From assembly GCF_016583905.1 (NCBI RefSeq), contig NZ_NRRY01000001.1, positions 124,001-188,000 on the forward strand: DNA of 64,000 nucleotides. The letters run 5' to 3'. The notes under the pieces were generated by a model, which did no database searches, had not been told where the DNA came from, and worked only from the letters and a program-made list of their open reading frames with translations. This document shows, in pieces, positions 9,003 to 17,193 of this stretch; position 1 is the first letter of the stretch, and each line of letters starts with the position of its first letter. The DNA is from Lamprobacter modestohalophilus. GTDB lineage: Bacteria; Pseudomonadota; Gammaproteobacteria; Chromatiales; Chromatiaceae. A program made the translations under genes and the position numbers.

Positions 9003-11387
9003 CTATTCCGCGATCATGTTGCCGACCGCCGCCTCGAAGGCGTCCTCGTCCACCAACGCCGAGTGGCCGTTGGTGCCCGGCATGATCTCGAAGCGCGGGT
9101 CGAATTCGACCATGGCCGCCGCGAGTGGCTCGAGGATGCTGACATCGCCCTCGACCTTGGCCGTGCCGTCCGCGATCTGGGCCTCGAGCGTCTTCTCGCC
9201 CATCATGACCTGTTCCAGATCCGCGCGGTCGATGGTGATGGTGAGATCGGGATTCGCCACCTGGAAGCCCTGGATATTGGTCAGCGTCTCGTTGTTCAGC
9301 TCGATGGCGAACTGCTCGTCGTTGTCCGGGGTAACCAGGTTGATGCCATACTGCATCCCGCGCGTCTTGCGGCCATCCATGCGAATCGCGAGGAAGTCGA
9401 GGAACTGGCCGGTGGTCATCACCCGGATCACGTCGGGACTGCCGGAGTCTGGAATCGGCGCGGTGGGAATGCCGTTGCGCAGCTCATAGGCCGCCGCGAG
9501 GAAGCTGTTGCGCAGGCCGGGATTCTCCTGCTGGTAGCCGAGCTGCTCGAAGACATCGGCCAACAGGTCTCGGGCCGCCCGGTTCTGGGGCTCGGCCTGC
9601 ACCAGCTTGTTGAGGATCTCGGTGGCGTAGAGATAGGCCCCCTCGTCGCGGAGCTCTGTGCCACGGGCGAGGATCTTCTCCGCGCCGCCCATCATCTCGA
9701 CATAGAGCGGGGCCGAATCGCTCGGGGAGAGCGGGATCAGATTGGTCGGGTTGCCGTCCCAGAAGCCGAGGAAGCGCTGGATCACGCCGCGCGCGTTGTT
9801 CTCGTGGGAGCCATGGTAGTCGCGGGTGTACCAGGTCTGTTGCAGTGTCTCGGGCACCTCGTAGACGTTGTGGATCTCGTTGATGGTGACGCCCTGGTTG
9901 GCGTGATGGAGCACCTGGTTGTTGAGGTGCGCGTAGGCATCGCGCTGCGCGCGCAACACCTCCTGGATGCGTTCGTTGCCCCAGCGCGGCCAGTGGTGCG
10001 AGGCGAACATGACGTCGGCTTCCTGGCCGAACAGATACAGGGCGCGGTTGATGTACTGCGACCAGTTCAGGGCATTGCGTACCGGCGCGCCGCGCAGGGT
10101 GTAGATGTTGTGCATGCCGTGATTGACGTTCTCGGCCATCCACAGCGCCTTCAGCTCGGGGATGTAGGTGTTCATCTCCACCGGCGCCTCGGTGTCGGGC
10201 GTCAGTTGGAAGAGCATCCGCACGCCGTCGACCATCACCTCCTCGATGGGCTGGGTGATCAGCTGGGTGGGGGCGATCAGGCCGACGGAGCCGCCCGAGA
10301 CGCCATGGCCGAGGCCCTGGGTCACATAGCCGTAGGGGCTGCGCGGCAGCAGCAGGCCGTATTGGTAGAAGAGCCGCCGGTTCATCGCATTGCCGGCGAA
10401 CACGTTCTCCGACACCAGGTGGTCCATGAAGCCGTCGGGCGCGATGATCTGCACCCGTCCCGAGGCCACGTCCTCGTCGTTGATCAGGCCGCGTACCCCG
10501 CCCCAGTGGTCGGCGTGGTTGTGCGAGTAGATGACGGCGGTGATGGGCAGCCCCTCGCCAACATGCTCCTGGAGCAGCTCCCACGACGCCCGCGCGGTTT
10601 CAGCGCTGACCAGCACGTCGTAGGCGATCCAGCCGGTCTTGCCGCGGATGAAGGTCATCTGGGCCAGATCGATACCGCGCACCTGGTAGATGCCCGGCGT
10701 GACCTCGTAGAGCCCGTAGTTCTGGTTGAGCTTGGCGATGCGGTGCAAGGACGGGTGCACGCTATCGAACTGATCCTGCTCGTCGATGAAGTTGAAGGCA
10801 TCCATGTCCCAGGCGACATGGCCGGCATCGGCCATGATCTGGCGCTGCTCCATCGGCGCGATGAAGCCCTTCTTGTTCTCGTCGAGGTCGCGCGTGTCGT
10901 CGAACGGCAGATGCTCGCTCGACCGCCGCAGCACTTCCTTAGTGAACTCCGACGGCGGCTTGCCCTTGGGGTCGAAGTGGCCGGGATGGATCGGTGTGGT
11001 CTCTTCAGGCGCCACCGCGGCAGGTTCCGCGGCCTCGCCCGCGGCTGCCTGGGCCACCACCAGACTGGCCGGCAGCAGGTAGGGCACGCCGGCCCACAGA
11101 CGGACCGCGGAGTCGAGATTCACCGATGCCGGGTCGTCCCAGACATAGCCGAAGCGCTCTTCGAACCAAGCGCGGTTGGCGAAGAGGATCTGGGCCATAC
11201 AGTCGGCCGGCGAGACATCGACACCCGTGCGCTGGATATCGGTGCACAGGCTAGAAAGGTTCTCACCGCGCTGCAGGGTGAAGGTCTGCGCCGGCGCGGC
11301 GCCGGGGGCGGTTTCGGCAGCGGCCGCAAGGCCGGTTGCGCAGGCGGCGGTCAGGATTACCGCCATGATGGTCATTGGAATCTTCAT
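9003..11387 (-). CDS. Secreted SdsA1-like alkylsulfatase with LysM-like N-terminus
   Basis: This 794-residue protein belongs to the zinc-dependent alkylsulfatases that hydrolyse primary alkyl sulfates such as dodecyl sulfate. It shows the metallo-beta-lactamase motif H289-N-H291-A-D293-H294, a further metal-ligand region (AENVNHGMHNIY), a helical dimerisation domain and a C-terminal SCP2-like domain (about 665-790; GMQYGINLVTPDN, AKVEGDVSILEPL). A signal peptide covers residues 1-24. Residues ~36-105 (FTLQRGENLSSLC, AQILFANR, GVPYLLPAS) resemble a LysM-type cell-wall-binding module, which typical SdsA1 proteins lack. The start at 11387 has GAGGAG 6 nt upstream. Flanking barrel genes and the divergent two-component pair suggest regulated alkyl-sulfate use. 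Confidence 0.9.
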   Translation of the reverse strand: MKIPMTIMAVILTAACATGLAAAAETAPGAAPAQTFTLQRGENLSSLCTDIQRTGVDVSPADCMAQILFANRAWFEERFGYVWDDPASVNLDSAVRLWAGVPYLLPASLVVAQAAAGEAAEPAAVAPEETTPIHPGHFDPKGKPPSEFTKEVLRRSSEHLPFDDTRDLDENKKGFIAPMEQRQIMADAGHVAWDMDAFNFIDEQDQFDSVHPSLHRIAKLNQNYGLYEVTPGIYQVRGIDLAQMTFIRGKTGWIAYDVLVSAETARASWELLQEHVGEGLPITAVIYSHNHADHWGGVRGLINDEDVASGRVQIIAPDGFMDHLVSENVFAGNAMNRRLFYQYGLLLPRSPYGYVTQGLGHGVSGGSVGLIAPTQLITQPIEEVMVDGVRMLFQLTPDTEAPVEMNTYIPELKALWMAENVNHGMHNIYTLRGAPVRNALNWSQYINRALYLFGQEADVMFASHHWPRWGNERIQEVLRAQRDAYAHLNNQVLHHANQGVTINEIHNVYEVPETLQQTWYTRDYHGSHENNARGVIQRFLGFWDGNPTNLIPLSPSDSAPLYVEMMGGAEKILARGTELRDEGAYLYATEILNKLVQAEPQNRAARDLLADVFEQLGYQQENPGLRNSFLAAAYELRNGIPTAPIPDSGSPDVIRVMTTGQFLDFLAIRMDGRKTRGMQYGINLVTPDNDEQFAIELNNETLTNIQGFQVANPDLTITIDRADLEQVMMGEKTLEAQIADGTAKVEGDVSILEPLAAAMVEFDPRFEIMPGTNGHSALVDEDAFEAAVGNMIAE

Positions 11388-11497
11388 GCAATGCTCCTCG
11401 TGAGTGAATGGACAAGCGCAGTCGCTGCGGAAAATCCCGCAACCCACAAAGCACGCGCTGCGGGAGCGCCGGCCGTTGGATCGTGACGACGCGGGCG

Positions 11498-12304
11498 TCA
11501 GAAGCGAATCGTGAGGCCGAGCAGGGGGCCGCTGAAGTCGGTCTCGACGTCGAGCCCTTCGAGCGCATGCTCAATCGAGAACCAGCGCCAGCCGCCCTGG
11601 ACTGACCAGCGCGCGTTGAACTGATAGCCGAGCATCGCCACGACCTGCCAGGTCTGGTCGGAGTCGCCGCCGAAACCGCCCAGGTCCGCCAAGGCGGTCG
11701 CGAACCCGTTGCTACCGATGGCGACGCGGGCGCGGCCACCGATGACGGGGTCGACCCAGGTTCCGCTCACCCCGAGACGCTGACCCGGCAGCGCGCCGGG
11801 GGACAGGGATAGGTCGACCGCGAGGTCGGTGACGCGAAAGCCGGCCAGTGCGTCGACGGCGAACCGCTCGGTCTCGCTGACCCGGTAGCCGACGTAACCG
11901 CTCAGGGCCTTCGCCGTCGTCTCGACCCGGCCGCGCGCGAACAACGGGCCGAGCGGGTTGGCGCGGCCTTGGGACAGCTTGGCGTAGAACAGGTCTGCGA
12001 TCAGCCCCCAGCGGCCGTTGCGTGCCTCGAAGGCCCCCATGAAGGCGAGATCGAGATCCGAGAGCACATCGGAGGTGCTCAGGTCCAGGTCGACAGGGCC
12101 CCACTGGGTCCCGACGGAGGTTTCGATTCCGGGCGCCCACAGATAGGGGGAGACTGCAAAGCGCCAGCCGGCGTCCTGCGCTGCAGCGGGTGCAGCAAGC
12201 AACAGCGTCATCCCGAGGCTGCTTGCCCGCAGGCCCAGCCAGAGGGTAGGCTCGGAGGCGGCCCGGGTCGGACGCGGATCGGGTGCGGCAATCCGCTGTC
12301 CCAT
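11498..12304 (-). CDS. Outer-membrane beta-barrel protein, unknown substrate
   Basis: From the ATG at 12304 the protein has 268 residues: a signal region (SSLGMTLLLAAPAAAQ) then strand-rich sequence ending in a barrel-type terminal GLTIRF with C-terminal Phe. It looks like a small porin-like barrel (WRFAVSPYLWAPGIETSVG, LSGYVGYRVSETERFAVDALAGFR, WQVVAMLGYQFNARWSVQGGWRWFS). The family is not recognised with certainty. It is the first gene leftward from the divergent regulatory region and is followed after 110 nt by the alkylsulfatase gene. The start is uncertain; an internal ATG at 12211 sits just before the hydrophobic segment. Confidence 0.7.
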   Translation of the reverse strand: MGQRIAAPDPRPTRAASEPTLWLGLRASSLGMTLLLAAPAAAQDAGWRFAVSPYLWAPGIETSVGTQWGPVDLDLSTSDVLSDLDLAFMGAFEARNGRWGLIADLFYAKLSQGRANPLGPLFARGRVETTAKALSGYVGYRVSETERFAVDALAGFRVTDLAVDLSLSPGALPGQRLGVSGTWVDPVIGGRARVAIGSNGFATALADLGGFGGDSDQTWQVVAMLGYQFNARWSVQGGWRWFSIEHALEGLDVETDFSGPLLGLTIRF

Positions 12305-12336
12305 GCGCTGCGCGGACTCAGGACTTCTCACGATCA

Positions 12337-12349
12337 GGACAGCCTGTCC
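12337..12349. promoter_or_regulatory. Perfect inverted repeat upstream of the barrel-alkylsulfatase genes
   Basis: GGACAG-c-CTGTCC is a perfect 6-1-6 palindrome 33 nt before the start of the leftward barrel gene, in the region shared with the sensor-kinase gene. Regulators with LuxR-type HTH domains bind such dyads, and one is encoded by the divergent operon, so it is a candidate site for that regulator. The assignment is inference. Confidence 0.45.
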
Positions 12350-12447
12350 GATTTGACCGGTTGCCAGGGTGCGCTTGTGGGGGTGTGGCGACCATGACGA
12401 ATCCTCGCGTTTCAATCGTAAGCAGCCGGGTGAGGCCGATGGACCGT

Positions 12448-12464
12448 TGGAACAGTGCGTTCCA
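12448..12464. promoter_or_regulatory. Perfect inverted repeat upstream of the sensor-kinase gene
   Basis: TGGAAC-agtgc-GTTCCA is a perfect 6-5-6 palindrome, about 90 nt before the sensor-kinase start and 144 nt before the leftward barrel gene. Its spacing differs from the palindrome at 12337, so the two may bind different proteins or be unrelated. Confidence 0.45.
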
Positions 12465-12555
12465 GTGCGTGCACCTAGCCTACGCAAGCCGCCAGCCCGG
12501 CAACATTGCACCTTAGTAAAATGCCGCGACCGGCGCTCAGGCATGCGGACAGGGG

Positions 12556-14388
12556 ATGAGCTGGATAACAACGCTCTATGCCACGATGGCGGCCTTGTCG
12601 GCCACGCTCGGCGGGGTCTATCTGGCCGCCTGGCTGATGCAGCGGGAAGACGGGTCGTACCTGCTGTTCGTGGCGCTTGCGGCGAGTGTCATCGGCGTCG
12701 CGGGCATCGAGCTCTGGATGCTGCGCGCGCCAACCCCGGAGGTCTATGGTCTCGCGCTGCGTTGGTTACACGTCCCGATCTGGTCCGGCATTTCTGTGTT
12801 CGTGATCCTGGCCTACCTGCGTCTGCGCCCACGCTTCCCATTGATCGGCTGGCTCGCGCTGGGCCTGCGGACGGCCGCGCTGGTGCCGAACTTCGTCTCT
12901 GGCGCGAATCTCAACTACCTCGCATTGACCGATCTCGACCAGATCACCCTGCTCGGCGAGCCGGTCGTGGTGGTGACCGGCGTCCCCAATCCCTGGATGT
13001 TGATGGGTCAGGCGAGCAACGCGCTGTTGTTCCTGTTCATCCTCGACGGCAGCATCAGTGTCTGGCGGCGGGGAGAGGGTGCGCGGGCGATTGCGCTGGC
13101 GCTCGGCCTGCTGGCTTCGGTCACGCTCAGCGCGACCCATGCGGTCCTCACGTTCTGGGGCTTTACTCAGGTGCCCGTGATGTTCACGCCGCTGCTGCTC
13201 TTCGTCGCCGCCGCCATGGGCTTCGAGCTCAGCTTCGGCCTGCTTCGAGCCGCGCGGGCGGAGCGCGACGTCGAGGTCAAGGAGGCTGCCTTGAGCCTGA
13301 GCGAGCAGCGCCTGAGCCTTGCGGCCGAGGCGGCCGATGCGGGGTTTTGGAGCCTCGACGGGCAATCGGGAGCGGTTTGGGCGACGGCCAAGACACGCGA
13401 GCTCTTCGGGCTGCCTGCAGCCGGGGACCTGCGGCTGGGGGCGTTCCTGGACCGGGTGCACGGGGAGGATCGGACGCGGCTGGAACAGCTGATCGCGACG
13501 ACGCTGCGCCCCAACGAACGGTACCGAGCCGAGTTCCGGGTCGCCGACCCCGACGGTCGGGTGCGCTGGCTCGCCGGCCTGGGTCGCGGTGTCGGCGAGC
13601 CCGAGGGTCCGAAGACCTTGATGGGCGTGTGCGTCGATATCACGGAACGCAGGGCGATGCTAGACAAGATCCACCGACAGCGAGCACGGCTCGAACAGGT
13701 GTCCAAGCTTGAGACCCTGGCCGAGCTGTCGGCCTCCCTGGCCCACGAGTTGAACCAGCCGCTGGCCATGATCCTCACCAATGCCGAAGCGGCCCAGGCC
13801 CTGCTGGCCCAGGAGCGGCCCGATCTTACCGAGGTGCGGGAGATCCTGGCCGATATCGTCAGCGCCGACCGGCGTGCAGCCGACGTGATTCAGCACCTGC
13901 GTGCGCTGGTCCATCGCGGTGTGCCACAGCGGGAAACGCTGTTGCTCGAGGATGCGATTCACCGGGTCCTCGGTTTGCTGGCCAACGAGATCGACGACCG
14001 CGGGGTGAGCCTGGCGCTCAGGTTGGCGTCGGACCTGCCTTCGGTGCAGGCGGACCGAATCCTGATCGAGCAGGTCCTGCTCAATCTCCTCGACAACGCC
14101 TGCGACGCGGTGGCCGACAATCCAACGGGCGAGCGTCGGGTCTCGATCGTCACCCGCAGGCAGGCGGACCGGGTCCTGCTCGAGGTGACGGACAACGGCG
14201 GCGGATTGTCTGATCCGCAACGCGTCTTCGATCCCTTCTATTCCACCAAGCCTGGGGGGCTCGGCATGGGCATGGCCATCGTACGCTCCATCGTCAGCAG
14301 CCATCGCGGGCAGGTCTCGTTGGAGTCGGCGACCGGCCAAGGGACCAGCGTCCAGGTGTCTTTGCCGCGAGACGGGGGGACATCATGA
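12556..14388 (+). CDS. FixL-like membrane sensor histidine kinase
   Basis: The 610-residue protein has six or seven hydrophobic segments in residues 1-225, a PAS domain at about 255-370 (AEAADAGFWSLDG; VRWLAGLGRGV; GVCVDITERRAM), and a kinase core. The phosphoacceptor is H397 (SLAHELNQPLAM). ATPase boxes follow: N (LNLLDNACDAV, ~509), G1 (VTDNGGGLS, ~545) and G2 (GLGMGMAIV, ~569). The polytopic N-terminus suggests sensing of a membrane-soluble or lipid-like signal. The gene overlaps the FixJ-type regulator by 4 nt (ATGA), so they form a pair. It diverges from the alkylsulfatase operon, its probable target (inference). Confidence 0.9.
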   Translation: MSWITTLYATMAALSATLGGVYLAAWLMQREDGSYLLFVALAASVIGVAGIELWMLRAPTPEVYGLALRWLHVPIWSGISVFVILAYLRLRPRFPLIGWLALGLRTAALVPNFVSGANLNYLALTDLDQITLLGEPVVVVTGVPNPWMLMGQASNALLFLFILDGSISVWRRGEGARAIALALGLLASVTLSATHAVLTFWGFTQVPVMFTPLLLFVAAAMGFELSFGLLRAARAERDVEVKEAALSLSEQRLSLAAEAADAGFWSLDGQSGAVWATAKTRELFGLPAAGDLRLGAFLDRVHGEDRTRLEQLIATTLRPNERYRAEFRVADPDGRVRWLAGLGRGVGEPEGPKTLMGVCVDITERRAMLDKIHRQRARLEQVSKLETLAELSASLAHELNQPLAMILTNAEAAQALLAQERPDLTEVREILADIVSADRRAADVIQHLRALVHRGVPQRETLLLEDAIHRVLGLLANEIDDRGVSLALRLASDLPSVQADRILIEQVLLNLLDNACDAVADNPTGERRVSIVTRRQADRVLLEVTDNGGGLSDPQRVFDPFYSTKPGGLGMGMAIVRSIVSSHRGQVSLESATGQGTSVQVSLPRDGGTS

Positions 14389-15005
14389 CGGCCGAGCCTG
14401 TCGTCTACCTGCTCGACGACGAGCCGGATATGCTGAAGGCCTTGGCACGGCTGCTCCACGCACAGGGATTCCAGGCTCAGTGCTTCAGCAGCGCGCGGGA
14501 GTTTCTTGCGCACGAGCGACCGGACGGTCCCGCCTGCCTGGTGCTGGACGTGGCGATGCCCGAGATCGATGGTCTGCAGGTCCAGGAGCGGCTGCGCGAA
14601 CGTGGGGCGGAGCTTCCCATCGTCTTCCTCACTGGTCATGGCGACATTCCCATGAGCGTGTGCGCGTTAAAGGCCGGCGCTGAGGACTTCTTGACCAAGC
14701 CAGTGAATGCGGCGGACCTGCTGCGGGCGGTCAAGGGTGCGCTGCAACGCGCCTCGGATCAGCAGGTCGAGCGCAAGGAGATGGCGGCCCTGCGCGAGCG
14801 GCTCGCGTCGCTGACGCCGCGAGAGCGGGACGTGCTCGGCCATGTCATCGCCGGCAAGCTGAACAAGCAGATCGCGGCGGATCTCGGCACCGGCGAGCAG
14901 AACATCAAGGTCCACCGCGGGCGCTTGATGCGCAAGATGGGGGTGAGGTCGCTCGCCGAGCTGGTTCGGCTGGCCGAGCGTCTGGGCATACCGCCCTCTG
15001 GTTGA
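14385..15005 (+). CDS. FixJ/NarL-type response regulator
   Basis: This 206-residue regulator has a receiver domain with acidic pocket (LLDDEP), phospho-acceptor D55 (LVLDVAMPEIDG), Thr at ~83 (FLTGHGD) and K105 (FLTKPV). A LuxR-type HTH at about 140-190 follows (LTPRERDVLGHVIAG, NKQIAADLGTGEQNIKVHRGRLMRKMG). All switch residues are present, so phosphorylation by the upstream kinase is expected. The start overlaps the kinase stop. Likely targets are the two dyads in the divergent promoter region about 2 kb upstream. Confidence 0.92.
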   Translation: MTAEPVVYLLDDEPDMLKALARLLHAQGFQAQCFSSAREFLAHERPDGPACLVLDVAMPEIDGLQVQERLRERGAELPIVFLTGHGDIPMSVCALKAGAEDFLTKPVNAADLLRAVKGALQRASDQQVERKEMAALRERLASLTPRERDVLGHVIAGKLNKQIAADLGTGEQNIKVHRGRLMRKMGVRSLAELVRLAERLGIPPSG

Positions 15006-15025
15006 GGCCTGAGCCATGGGTCGTC

Positions 15026-15646
15026 TCACCCGGGACCCTTTGGCTCGGCGGCGACGGGCAGGCGAGCAACCAGATCGATCAGCGCGGCCTGCCCAGCATG
15101 GCCGCTGCCTTCCTGCAGCTCGCGCTCGTATTCCTCGAGCTGCAGGATCTCCATCTCGGCGAAGGCCTCGCGCAGCAGTTCTGGCGTGTACAGCAGCTCG
15201 GCACAGGGCGGGCCGCCGGTGCCGTAGGCGAGCTGGGCCGGCGTGAAGCCGTGTAACAGCAGCAAGCCCCCAGGTGCGAGGGTCTGCTGCATGCCGGCAA
15301 AGATGGCGGCCCGAAGTGCGGGGTCGGCGAACTGGATGAAGATGGCCACGACCAGGTCATAGGCATCCGGCTCCCACTGCCAGTGCGCGAGGTCGGTGTA
15401 GCGAAAATCGACCTCGACTCGACGCTCCGCAGCTAGCCGTTGCGCCTTGGCCAAGGCCACTCGGGAGCTGTCTAGCGCCCTGACCTCGAGCCCCTGTTCA
15501 GCGAGGTAGACGGCATTACGCCCCTCGCCCTCGGCAACCACGAGCGCGCGCTGCCCCGGCCGCAGCCGATCGCGCTGCGCTACCAGGAATTGGCTCGGCT
15601 CGGTGCCGTAGAGGTAGTCGTCCCGGTCGAAGCGTTGGTCCCACAT
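15026..15646 (-). CDS. Class I SAM-dependent methyltransferase (TehB-like)
   Basis: The 206-residue protein starts with the conserved MWDQRFDRDDYLYGTEP of small Rossmann-fold methyltransferases related to TehB. SAM motif I is altered to ALVVAEGEGRNAVYLAEQG, with the acidic residue in RALDSSRVAL and motif III-like PGGLLLLHGFTP. These enzymes methylate small molecules, including tellurite and selenite in some bacteria; the substrate here is unknown. The conserved N-terminus fixes the start, so the gene overlaps the upstream GT87 gene by 67 nt in another frame. It is the third gene of the STAND-GT87-methyltransferase operon. Confidence 0.85.
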   Translation of the reverse strand: MWDQRFDRDDYLYGTEPSQFLVAQRDRLRPGQRALVVAEGEGRNAVYLAEQGLEVRALDSSRVALAKAQRLAAERRVEVDFRYTDLAHWQWEPDAYDLVVAIFIQFADPALRAAIFAGMQQTLAPGGLLLLHGFTPAQLAYGTGGPPCAELLYTPELLREAFAEMEILQLEEYERELQEGSGHAGQAALIDLVARLPVAAEPKGPG

Positions 15647-17193
15647 ACTGCGTTGTCCTCATGTTCAGTGTCGATGGACGGTTGCTGGTTGGGTCTCGGC
15701 AGACAGCCGAGGCCGCTGCGCTGCCAAAGCTGCTCTGCGAGCAGCAGCCAGAGTGCGATGACGGCGACGGTCATCAGCGTCATCAGCGGCAGCGAGCTGA
15801 CCCGGATCTCGCGCGGGATCAGGTCGTCGAGGGTGAGAGCCAGCACGGCGAGCACTAGGCCGGCGGCAAAACGGCTGCTCGGCGCAAGACCAGGCGCGAG
15901 AACCCGATCGCGCAGCACCACCAAGGCAGCCGGCAGCAAGAGCACCAGGTGATGGGTCCAGCTGGCTGGTGAGATCAAGAACACTGCGATGCTGATCAGC
16001 GAGAGTTCAATGTCATGGTCGATTGCGCCACGCGGCTGAGCCCAGTGCGAGTTGTGCCTCGATGCGCCTGTTTGGATTGACCTGGGGGCCGCTCCGGCCG
16101 CGACCCTTGGCGGAGCCGGTTGCGGAGCCGGTTGCGGAGCCGAGTGTCGAGGCTCAAGCCTAGATGCCAGGCGGCGCCGCATCGAGCGCCAGAGCACTGC
16201 GCCCGTGGCGCCAATGACGATCAGGATTGCGCTGCCGGTGAGGCGGGCGGCCAGGGCCGGATCATCAGCGATGATGCTGCTGAACTTGTTCGGCACCAGA
16301 AAACGGGCGATGGCGCCGGCCAGGCTGCGGTTCCAGGGGGCGGCGATCGAGCTATGGCCGGGTGGTAGCTGGGTCAGGCTGGTGGTGGCAACGATGTCTT
16401 GCCACCAGGAGACCCAGCTGCCACTCGGGGCGATCCAAAGGCTGAGGCCAATGAGCAAGCTGCCGGCGAGCAGCCCGCCGATGACCAGTCTCAGGCGCGG
16501 CAGTGGCCCAGCGCCGAGGCCGAGCAGCACATAGTGTGGCTTGGCGAGACAGCCGAGCGCCAGCCAGGCGCCTGCGCCCGCACCCTCGCGGTCGCTCCGT
16601 AGTGCGCGCCAATAGCCCCAGATCAGCAGCAGGAGCAAGAGGTTGACCTGGCCGAATTGCAGGTTCAGATAGAGCCCGCCGAAGCCGGCGATATAGAGCG
16701 GTCCCCAGAAGCGCAGCTTGCCGCTTTGATCGTCGCGCGCCAGGTCACCGACGATGACGACCATGACCACGATCGTCAGCATTAGGTTCAACGCGAGCAT
16801 CACCTTGCCCAATTGCTCGAGGCTGAGGCCGCTGATTGGGTAGAGCAGGGGCAGGGCCGTGGGCGGATAGGTGAAGGGTAATACATCGCCAGGGCGGCGC
16901 GGATAGGGGTCTTCGCCGTCGACGAAGACACGCTCAGCGGCGGTGGCATAGACGGCGATGTCGGTATCGCGCAGCTCGACCTGCGTCGCCATCAGCCCAA
17001 GCACGAGGATGGCCAGACTGAGCCCAAGCCAGAACCCGTGCCAAGATCCAGGCGCAGAACCAGGCATGAACCCAGGCCCAGACTCACGCATGGACCCAGA
17101 GGCGGACCCGCGCCCGGAGCCAGGTGCGAACCGGAGCCAGAGCTCGGGCTTGGGCCTGAGCGCACGCGGACGGTTGTGCATGCGTCGCTTCAT
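15580..17193 (-). CDS. GT87-type (DUF2029) membrane glycosyltransferase
   Basis: The 537-residue polytopic protein resembles the GT-C fold polyprenyl-phosphate-mannose glycosyltransferases of family GT87: an early acidic pair in RDTDIAVY, then DPYPRRPGD, FTYPPTALPLLYP, GQVNLLLLLLIWG and many membrane spans. A low-complexity linker at about residues 350-365 (PQPAPQPAP) is encoded by a 12-bp tandem repeat, and the N-terminus is rich in PGS/GSG. The start overlaps the STAND gene stop by 4 nt (ATGA). The last ~22 residues are encoded inside the methyltransferase gene. The sugar acceptor is unknown. Confidence 0.82.
   Translation of the reverse strand: MKRRMHNRPRALRPKPELWLRFAPGSGRGSASGSMRESGPGFMPGSAPGSWHGFWLGLSLAILVLGLMATQVELRDTDIAVYATAAERVFVDGEDPYPRRPGDVLPFTYPPTALPLLYPISGLSLEQLGKVMLALNLMLTIVVMVVIVGDLARDDQSGKLRFWGPLYIAGFGGLYLNLQFGQVNLLLLLLIWGYWRALRSDREGAGAGAWLALGCLAKPHYVLLGLGAGPLPRLRLVIGGLLAGSLLIGLSLWIAPSGSWVSWWQDIVATTSLTQLPPGHSSIAAPWNRSLAGAIARFLVPNKFSSIIADDPALAARLTGSAILIVIGATGAVLWRSMRRRLASRLEPRHSAPQPAPQPAPPRVAAGAAPRSIQTGASRHNSHWAQPRGAIDHDIELSLISIAVFLISPASWTHHLVLLLPAALVVLRDRVLAPGLAPSSRFAAGLVLAVLALTLDDLIPREIRVSSLPLMTLMTVAVIALWLLLAEQLWQRSGLGCLPRPNQQPSIDTEHEDNAVCGTNASTGTTTSTAPSRANSW
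16110..16142. repeat. 12-bp tandem repeat inside the GT87 gene
   Basis: The unit 'gcggagccggtt' occurs almost three times in tandem and keeps the reading frame, encoding a Pro-Gln/Pro-Ala linker. Similar in-frame 12-bp arrays occur in the STAND and acylase genes, so this appears to be replication slippage in tolerant linkers. Confidence 0.7.

Noticed and set aside
8883-11486. Rightward 867-codon open frame opposite the alkylsulfatase
   Set aside because: Antisense shadow of a gene with a complete metal-binding motif and strong start; composition is atypical (His/Asp/Val/Gly-rich with no domain).
12369-13712. Rightward 447-codon open frame overlapping the kinase in another frame
   Set aside because: Arginine- and glycine-rich shadow of the kinase gene, which has all kinase motifs.
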